This document shows, piece after piece, positions 17,223-22,590 of a stretch of DNA of 22,590 nt. Below the pieces are notes generated by a model. It did not search any database and was not told the origin of the DNA. It saw only the letters and a list, made by a program, of their open reading frames with translations. The DNA lies in the NCBI GenBank assembly GCA_900128395.1, contig LT649509.1:1-22590 (forward strand). Direction: 5' to 3'. Positions within the stretch are counted from its first letter, which is position 1. Every line of letters begins with the position of its first letter. Source of the stretch: Stramenopiles sp. TOSAG23-2 (Eukaryota > Sar). Made by a program: the position numbers and the translations under genes.

Positions 17223-18782
17223 ATGCATCCAAGTTCACAATATCATAAAGAATTAGCACATATTGTACGTGCTGATAAAGATAATAAACGTTGTTGTGAT
17301 TGTGGAAAAAATAATCCAAGATGGGCCTCGACTAATTTAGGTTGCTTCATGTGTTTAGAATGTAGTGGCATACATCGTGCCATTGGCGTGCACATAACAA
17401 AAATTAAATCTATTACACTTGACAAATGGACTAGGAATGAAGTTGAATATATGAAAACTGTTGGTAATCGTATCCATAATGCCAGGTGGGAAGCATTTTT
17501 AGAAAATGGACAAGGTATTATGCCACAATCAAGTATGAGAGAAAGAGATACGTTCATACGTGCTAAATACAATAATCGAAAATGGTTTTCTAATATTCCA
17601 AAAGATCAATTACCACCACCTGCAAAATTGGATAACGCTGGCTCTGCAAAACCACAATTCCAAACTGCTGCACAAAGAGCAAAAATGAGAAGGGAAAAAG
17701 CAGCACGGGAAAAAGCAGAAAAAGCAGAGGCTGATCGACTAGCAGCACTTAAAGCTAAAGAAGAAAGTGAAGCTCAAGCACGTATAAAAAAGGTAAATGA
17801 TGACAAGCTTGCAAGTCGTAGAGCACAAAAAGATAGGCGCCTTTCCGATAAACAAAAGCAAAAAGAAGCGGCTAGGTTACGACGCCAGCAACGAAAAAAT
17901 CAACGTGTAAGACGACGTAGTAAAGAATTAAATTCATTGTATCAACAAACTGCAAACACTAATAATAATAAAGATGATGATGCACTTATCGGTGAAGTTG
18001 TTGTTGCAACTGGAAATAATGATAATAACAGTGTAAATAATAAAAACAACCAAGAAGAATCTGGAGATTTACTAGATTTAATGAGTGGAGATCAATTTTC
18101 AACATCGCCAGTAACAACTCCTAACCTTACACCTTCTAATAATGATGTTGCTGTTTCCGGTTTTTCCTTTTTATCAAACAATAATAATAATAATGATACA
18201 AGTGGTAATAATAATAATAATATTACAACTAACGCACAACAAGAACCACCAGCACCACAAGTAGATACAATGGTATCTGGTTTTTCATTTTTGTCAGCAA
18301 CAACAGATACAAATATTGCTACAACTGATGTTAAAGAAGAAACATCTGCACCAGTAATTATGTCTGCAAATAATAATAGCAATGCTATTGATTCAGCATT
18401 TGCAGATTTAGCAGCATTAGCACCAACACCTCCAACTAATCAAGACAATAGTAATACGACTACTCCTGTGACATCACAACTAGACAACAACAACACTAGT
18501 ACCACAACCACTAGTAATTTATCATCGACCACTTTGAATGAAAATGATGTAGTGCAACTTGAAAGTACATTAGGACAAGTACAACAAACAGTTCAATGGT
18601 ATTCAGAAGCATTAAATGCATATATTGAAGCGACAAAAAATTTAAAAATGATTGAAGAAAAAGTTCAAAATGCAAATGGAGATACTGCTGATTTAATGCA
18701 ACGTATTTCATATTTGAAAGAACAAGTCATGGCAACTCATTCATTCATCAATAGTTTCGCTAGTATGAGTGAAGGACAATAA
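17223..18782 (+). CDS. ArfGAP-domain protein (SMAP-like)
   Basis: 519 residues, single exon. Activates GTP hydrolysis on ARF GTPases during vesicle budding. The N-terminal ArfGAP domain (about 8-125) has the zinc finger C24-x2-C27-x16-C44-x2-C47 and arginine finger R52 in CSGIHRAIGVHITKIKSI. A Lys/Arg/Ala/Glu-rich helical region follows (about 150-240), probably coiled-coil. The Asn/Thr/Ser-rich tail carries DLLDLM near 282-287, close to clathrin-box or adaptor-binding motifs, and an octapeptide VSGFSFLS twice (311-318 and 351-358), probably short linear motifs for coat or adaptor binding (inference). The last ~80 residues (about 440-515) look like a second coiled coil. SMAP is suggested by the simple N-terminal ArfGAP plus clathrin-type motif; no PH, ankyrin or BAR domain is visible. 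Likely Golgi/endosome. Confidence 0.9.
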   Translation: MHPSSQYHKELAHIVRADKDNKRCCDCGKNNPRWASTNLGCFMCLECSGIHRAIGVHITKIKSITLDKWTRNEVEYMKTVGNRIHNARWEAFLENGQGIMPQSSMRERDTFIRAKYNNRKWFSNIPKDQLPPPAKLDNAGSAKPQFQTAAQRAKMRREKAAREKAEKAEADRLAALKAKEESEAQARIKKVNDDKLASRRAQKDRRLSDKQKQKEAARLRRQQRKNQRVRRRSKELNSLYQQTANTNNNKDDDALIGEVVVATGNNDNNSVNNKNNQEESGDLLDLMSGDQFSTSPVTTPNLTPSNNDVAVSGFSFLSNNNNNNDTSGNNNNNITTNAQQEPPAPQVDTMVSGFSFLSATTDTNIATTDVKEETSAPVIMSANNNSNAIDSAFADLAALAPTPPTNQDNSNTTTPVTSQLDNNNTSTTTTSNLSSTTLNENDVVQLESTLGQVQQTVQWYSEALNAYIEATKNLKMIEEKVQNANGDTADLMQRISYLKEQVMATHSFINSFASMSEGQ

Positions 18783-19167
18783 TGTGCCTGTATTGTGTAG
18801 AGTACATTATTACGAAGTGTGATGTGTAATAATATTGAAAGATGATAAACAAAATATATTACTAGAGAGAGAATTTTTGAAGAAGAAACAGAGTAATGTG
18901 GTAGTATGATTTTTTATTTTTGTGAGGGTGCAGAGGAGTATATCACGCAAGTAAAAATACCTGTATATCATTAATACCAAAATAAATATAATAATTTCCA
19001 AATTTTTTTATCAATATTTTTTATTATTATTATACCATTTATAAAATATCATAAATCTGTTTTTTTTATAAATAAAAATATAAAAAAATATAAATATTAA
19101 AATATTTTTTATATAAAATATTACAGTATCTTTTACTACTCTACACACGCTTTTAAAATGTACATAT
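18783..19167. other. Convergent 3' interval, ArfGAP and FHA genes
   Basis: 385 very AT-rich bases between two gene ends. AAATAAATA near 18980 (+) and several ATAAA-like strings could act as poly(A) signals. No coding sequence is apparent. Confidence 0.6.
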
Positions 19168-19815
19168 TTACTCAACAGAAACTTTCAAGTGGCTTTGACC
19201 AAGCTTTAAAACGTCACCATTATTAATAACATATGGATGACGTGCTTCCAATGCCCCTCCATTTAAAAATGAACCATTCGTACTTCCTAGATCAGAAAAA
19301 CATAAATCACCTTTAACGATATGAATTTTGCCATGTGTTGTACTAACTTCAGAGTCTTTAAATAAACTCACACCACTTTTCTTAAAACGTTTCCCGGTTG
19401 ATCTACCAATCATGACAGTCAATCTTTGCGTACGCTTAAAATTAAACGAGGCATCTTTATGTACACCTTCTACAACGGCTATTTTTATTTTACTATTATT
19501 CGAGCTACTGCTACTACTACTACTACTACCGCTGCTACTTGTTTTAGATTTCTTCGAACTTTTGTCACTTTGTTGTTGTTCATATTCTTTTTCCAATTCT
19601 GCTATTTGTTTTTCTACTTCATTTTCCAATTCAATTTTTCCAAGCTCAAATTCATTTCTCAATTTGTTAACTTGTCCTCGAATATGTTCTTGTATTGCTT
19701 CTACCATTTTTGTTTTTTCTTCCAATAAATATTCTTGTACGGTCATACCTGGTTTAGGTTGTTCAGCAATTTCATGTACTTTACGTTTACGTGTTGTAGC
19801 TAGAATATCACTCAT
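19168..19815 (-). CDS. Small FHA-domain protein
   Basis: 215 residues. The ATG at 19815 is chosen because the open frame upstream has only a TTG and A-rich non-protein-like sequence. The N-terminus has a basic TRKRKV cluster (9-13), a charged helical stretch with heptad-like spacing (about 28-82, likely coiled coil), a Ser run (about 95-108), then a FHA domain (about 112-215). The FHA signature is intact: GRS in the first core strands, STTHGKI (the Ser/His pair) and GSTNGSFLNG with the Asn-Gly motif, then GDVLKLG. FHA domains bind phosphothreonine peptides, so this should be a phospho-dependent adaptor, possibly nuclear given the basic cluster. The specific pathway cannot be told. It is divergent from the Pro-rich gene. 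Confidence 0.88.
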   Translation of the reverse strand: MSDILATTRKRKVHEIAEQPKPGMTVQEYLLEEKTKMVEAIQEHIRGQVNKLRNEFELGKIELENEVEKQIAELEKEYEQQQSDKSSKKSKTSSSGSSSSSSSSSNNSKIKIAVVEGVHKDASFNFKRTQRLTVMIGRSTGKRFKKSGVSLFKDSEVSTTHGKIHIVKGDLCFSDLGSTNGSFLNGGALEARHPYVINNGDVLKLGQSHLKVSVE

Positions 19816-20177
19816 TTTGAAATTTTTATTATTTTTTTTTTTTAAACTTATATATCTCGTATCAATTATAATTTCTACCAATACTACGATACAATTTCTA
19901 TCAATATAAATGAATGGATGATTTAAATGTTATGTCCAATATGCTTCGTTGTATATAGAAGAAGAATTGTATTGGTGATTTCAAAGAATCATTCTTTTCC
20001 ACTCTTCTATCAATAGTCAATATAGTATATTTTTTTTGAAATCTTGGCAAAGCAACCAAAGAAGCACCAAAAAAATTCAAAAAAAATAAATAAAAAAAAA
20101 TGATGATGAAATGAAGAATGAAGAAGCCAGCTGGGCCTTAACCTTTTAAGGTATAATACAGGACAGGGGGCTGGCCT

Positions 20178-20207
20178 TAGCAGGCCATAGCAGGCCATAG
20201 CAGGCCC
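20178..20207. repeat. Three tandem 10-bp units, TAGCAGGCCA
   Basis: Exact 10-bp period at 20178, 20188 and 20198; only the last base differs in unit 3. The core TAGCAGGC recurs on the other side of the Pro-rich gene at 21806 and 21849, and GCAGGCT near 21907. Confidence 0.85.
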
Positions 20208-20240
20208 ATAAATTAAAAAAAATATTAATAAAAGGCAATT

Positions 20241-20257
20241 ACTACCACCGTGGTAGT
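20241..20257. repeat. 17-base palindrome
   Basis: ACTACCAC and GTGGTAGT flank a single central base. It is a possible dimeric-factor binding site or a chance palindrome in the divergent promoter interval. Confidence 0.6.
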
Positions 20258-20568
20258 CCCTATTAGAATTATTAGTATATCACACTAACAGTACTGCAAA
20301 CTGGCAAACCACAGGCCAAGCCAGGCGAAACAACTTAAACACCACCAACAATAATAATAAATACCTGGTAATATTTTTTTAGACCGAAATTATTAATAAA
20401 AATAATACATATATATATTTGATTATGCAGAAGATGTATATAATAATAGTAATTGTAGATAACAATAAATGGTTAGTATTTGTATTTAATACCTCTCATG
20501 TGTTCATACATAGATACTATTCTTGAAAATTTATAAAGTACTAAATATATACAGATACATACTATACC

Positions 20569-21714
20569 ATGTCGTCTGGAAGATTGAGAAGATTAAATAG
20601 ATCAATTTCAAGGAATCCACAAACCAATGAAGAGGAAAGTGATAATAATAATAATAAATCTCGAGGGCAAGCATTAAAATTATTACGTAAAAAATCATAT
20701 CTTAATAGAAATAAAAAATTAGATTCTCCAACTAATTCAGAAAGTGCTGCTAATTGGCGAGCAAGATTAAGATCAGCTAGAGGATTCAGGACAGAGGAAA
20801 ATGCAAATACCGAATCTAGCAATGTAAGAAAGGTTCTACTTCGTATCAATACAGGAAAATATTTAAATAAAGATAAGTTAAAAGGTGATGATAATGATAA
20901 TAAAAATAATAAAACTAGCAAAGATGGTAATAGTAATAATAATAATAATAATAATAAAACTAGCAAAGATGGTGATGAAAAGGATAATAACGATGATGTG
21001 AAAGAGGACAAAAACCAAGTTGAAGAAATACGTCATCGGGTATCAATATTTGATAAGGCAAAAGAAAAATTGAAACAAAATCCACATATTGCAAAAACTT
21101 CGACTGGTAAATTACTTTTACGCCCGTCAACAGTAATAGAACAATCACCATCCTTGCGTTTAAACTCCATAAAAAAACTTGGTGATAAAGATAACATTCG
21201 TCCACGCAAACGTGTATTAAGTCAGGCTGATTACAATAGAGTACGGCGTGCCTCAACGGTGATTGCGTCACAATTAGGATTACCACCACCACCAAGTGCT
21301 GCTCCTCCATCAAACTTGCCAAATTTAGTCATTGAAGAAACTCCTCCTCCACCACCATCATCATTGCCTCCAAAACATATGGAATTAATAAATGATGTCA
21401 AAGTAGTAGTCACATCGAAACCACCTATAGAATCACCACCAAAAGTGCCTGGCCCACCACCTATACCACCAGTTTATGATGATGTTGAAAAGGGATCATT
21501 AACAATAAGTGAAATCGATGAAATTAATAAACGTAAGAAACGTTTATTTCGAAAAAACCAAGACGTATTCATATGTAGATGCGATTCCGACAAGAATCTT
21601 GCTGACATTATGACAAAAGCCTTGGGACCTAAGAAACATTTAGATATGGCTAAGTTTTTCTTTAAAGGTCAAAATCCTATGGATAAAGAATACAGCGATT
21701 TACGCGGTGTATAA
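20569..21714 (+). CDS. Basic Asn/Pro-rich protein with a copia RNase H tail
   Basis: 381 residues. Residues 1-100 are Arg/Lys/Ser-rich; 105-150 is Asn/Asp/Lys-rich with the peptide NKTSKDG twice; 150-235 is a basic, helical-looking part (IFDKAKEKLKQN; RPRKRVLSQADYNRVRRAS). Proline stretches (LPPPPSAAPP, ETPPPPPSSLPP, GPPPIPP) fill about 237-313 and resemble profilin/SH3-binding regions of actin regulators such as formins; no FH2 or WH2 is seen. The last ~50 residues differ: NLADIMTKALGPKKHLDMAKFFF (N343 on), with its NLADIMTKAL core, is the typical C-terminal segment of Ty1/copia polyproteins just after RNase H. This part uses AAG and GCC/CGC codons more than the host-like part. It looks like a host gene whose 3' end was replaced by, or spliced to, the end of a copia element. 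Host function is unknown. Confidence 0.7.
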   Translation: MSSGRLRRLNRSISRNPQTNEEESDNNNNKSRGQALKLLRKKSYLNRNKKLDSPTNSESAANWRARLRSARGFRTEENANTESSNVRKVLLRINTGKYLNKDKLKGDDNDNKNNKTSKDGNSNNNNNNNKTSKDGDEKDNNDDVKEDKNQVEEIRHRVSIFDKAKEKLKQNPHIAKTSTGKLLLRPSTVIEQSPSLRLNSIKKLGDKDNIRPRKRVLSQADYNRVRRASTVIASQLGLPPPPSAAPPSNLPNLVIEETPPPPPSSLPPKHMELINDVKVVVTSKPPIESPPKVPGPPPIPPVYDDVEKGSLTISEIDEINKRKKRLFRKNQDVFICRCDSDKNLADIMTKALGPKKHLDMAKFFFKGQNPMDKEYSDLRGV

Positions 21715-21804
21715 TCCAGGAGGAGAAAGTAATATGGTATTGATTTACGCATAATAGAGATTTAGATTTTGACAGTATAAAATCGAGACGCCTACTAGGT
21801 CCAA

Positions 21805-21879
21805 TTAGCAGGCAATAGCATACAAATCAAAGTCTAATACATTTTGTTTAGCAGGCAATAGCATACAAATCGAAGTGTA
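21805..21879. repeat. 32-bp direct repeat, 43-bp spacing
   Basis: Copies at 21805-21836 and 21848-21879 begin TTAGCAGGCAATAGCATAC and differ at two positions (A/G and C/G). They are bracketed by the inverted pair ACGCCTA (21788-21794) and TAGGCGT (21880-21886), so the whole block could also fold as a hairpin. Confidence 0.85.
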
Positions 21880-22142
21880 TAGGCGTTCTTTTGAGTCAGG
21901 CTGCTGGCAGGCTAAAAGATAAAACACATTATGCATAACGTAGTTATCATATCATATTGAGATTATTGAAGCCCCTGCAAAATAATCTATTCATTCATTT
22001 AAATTTGAATTCTATTATTATAAGAAACATTACGATTCATTGCAAGTCAATTGGAATGGTAATGAGGAGGAGTAACGAGTGATATCGATAATAGGAGGAG
22101 AAACTAGTTATATAATCAATATACGGATTGTAGAACAGAGTA

Positions 22143-22210
22143 TACGTCAGAGTATAGTTGCTACTTAATGGAAATACAATTAAATACACCATACGTCAGA
22201 GTGTACGTCA
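22143..22210. promoter_or_regulatory. Three TACGTCA (CRE/bZIP-like) motifs
   Basis: TACGTCA occurs at 22143-22149, 22192-22198 and 22204-22210, each preceded by A or G and followed by G. ACGTCA/TGACGT is the core bound by bZIP factors in many eukaryotes, and the same core is described as a CO2/cAMP-responsive element in a marine diatom. Whether these act as an enhancer, for example in an LTR, is inference. Confidence 0.35.
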
Positions 22211-22466
22211 GTATGCGTCTTGGGATAAATGTTATAAGCTTAAGTGTTAGTAAGAGCACAGCATTGAGCGTTGATAAACATAAATACAGATGGTTGTTTT
22301 CACACATATATATGCGGGCGATAACATATATAACATAGAAAAGTAGTAAGAGACGTATAAAAATTATCACATAAAATAAGATAGTAAGAAAAGTAATTAT
22401 TATTAAACCTTATAATTTGAATTGAATATTAACGAATTACCTAGGAGTAGATTAGTTAAGTTGTTA

Positions 22467-22508
22467 TCATCATCATCATCATTTTTTTTTTTTTCAGTTT
22501 TGATTGAT
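22467..22508 (-). repeat. Dispersed 42-bp repeat, copy 2
   Basis: TCA triplets (22467-22481), thirteen T (22482-22494), CAGTTTTGATTGAT (22495-22508): identical over all 42 bases to 4596-4637. The similarity stops quickly on both sides, so the shared unit is the short tail, or the flanks have diverged. Confidence 0.7.
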
Positions 22509-22590
22509 TATTATATTATTCCCTGCCCTGATGTGTAGGGGTTTCAAAGGAAATAAATTAAAGGAAATAAATTATATAAAAAAAAAATAC

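Larger units (their letters stand above)
19816..20568. promoter_or_regulatory. Divergent interval with repeat and palindrome cluster
   Basis: 753 bases between the start codons of the FHA gene (-) and the Pro-rich gene (+). Both promoters should lie here. It also holds an A-rich run ending TGATGATGA (about 20070-20109), three tandem TAGCAGGCCA units (20178-20207) and a 17-base palindrome (20241-20257). No ORF is convincing. The GC-rich repeat block looks inserted relative to the AT-rich surroundings. Confidence 0.5.
21560..22520 (+). mobile_element. Probable 3' remnant of a Ty1/copia LTR retrotransposon
   Basis: The coding trace (about 21560-21714) is the end of a copia polyprotein. Immediately after the stop is a purine tract AGGAGGAGAAAG (about 21719-21730), the place where a polypurine tract should precede a 3' LTR; similar GGAGGAG tracts recur at about 22066 and 22096. 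The rest (a TATAAAA at about 21776, the 32-bp direct repeat, the ACGTCA cluster) could be LTR sequence, but I could not define TG...CA ends or a target-site duplication, and no 5' LTR, gag, integrase or reverse transcriptase is in the window. Boundaries are therefore approximate. Confidence 0.45.
21715..22590. other. Non-coding right end with repeats
   Basis: 876 bases after the chimeric gene. No protein-like ORF on either strand. It holds the 32-bp direct repeat, three purine tracts, three TACGTCA motifs, the second copy of the dispersed 42-bp repeat, and at the edge a short tandem repeat (AAGGAAATAAATTA twice, about 22547-22574). Confidence 0.6.

Noticed and set aside
19816-19881. Longer N-terminus for the FHA protein from a TTG at 19881
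   Set aside because: The start would be non-ATG and the added residues are a translation of an A/T-rich leader; the ATG at 19815 is followed at once by protein-like sequence.
19328-19909. 193-codon plus-strand frame over the FHA gene
   Set aside because: Leu/Ser/Phe-rich translation of the reverse of the coiled-coil and Ser run; the FHA signature on the other strand is intact.

Overview
This is a nuclear eukaryotic window. It is AT-rich (intergenic DNA very strongly so), carries no bacterial-type operons, and encodes spliceosome, ARF-GAP, NHEJ ligase and ER-type proteins. Asn runs coded by AAT/AAC, TA-dinucleotide arrays and short intergenic gaps (about one gene per 2.3 kb) fit a compact free-living protist. 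The gene set, mostly intron-poor ORFs and a copia-type trace would suit a stramenopile such as an AT-rich diatom, but that is only a low-confidence inference. The code is standard: all nine confident protein genes are open from ATG and all nine stop at TAA.

Layout. DNA ligase IV (386-3538, +) is followed by a 1.36 kb spacer (3539-4897) full of hairpins, a dispersed repeat and a 60-bp tandem duplication. Next is the U5/tri-snRNP splicing factor PRP6 (4898-7447, +), which seems to lack the usual last ~70-80 residues. On the minus strand follow a cryptic small gene or gene relic (8003-7634) and a two-exon LRR protein (9721-8008) whose stop lies only 4 nt before the cryptic ATG. Then come a secreted/ER two-domain saposin/canopy-like protein (10054-11061, +), an opine dehydrogenase (12871-11642, -), a secreted GH2 glycosidase of the endo-beta-mannosidase/exo-glucosaminidase type (16500-13414, -), an SMAP-like ArfGAP (17223-18782, +), a small FHA-domain protein (19815-19168, -), and a basic, Asn- and Pro-rich protein (20569-21714, +).

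The right end is the most unusual part. The Pro-rich protein ends in about 50 residues that read as the C-terminal end of a Ty1/copia RNase H region. It is followed by purine-rich tracts, a 32-bp direct repeat, a cluster of ACGTCA motifs and a 42-bp sequence that also occurs exactly at 4596-4637, 18 kb away. This looks like a retroelement 3' end fused to, or captured by, a host reading frame.

The genes do not form one pathway: they are independent housekeeping, metabolic and secretory genes. Divergent pairs (cryptic/LRR-saposin; GH2-ArfGAP; FHA-Pro-rich) share short 5' intervals and convergent pairs (saposin-opine DH; ArfGAP-FHA) share 3' intervals. I found no CRISPR, rRNA or tRNA gene, and no clear new multi-gene system. 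The best candidates for something undescribed are the copia-tailed chimera, the cryptic gene with tiny introns, and the dispersed repeat.
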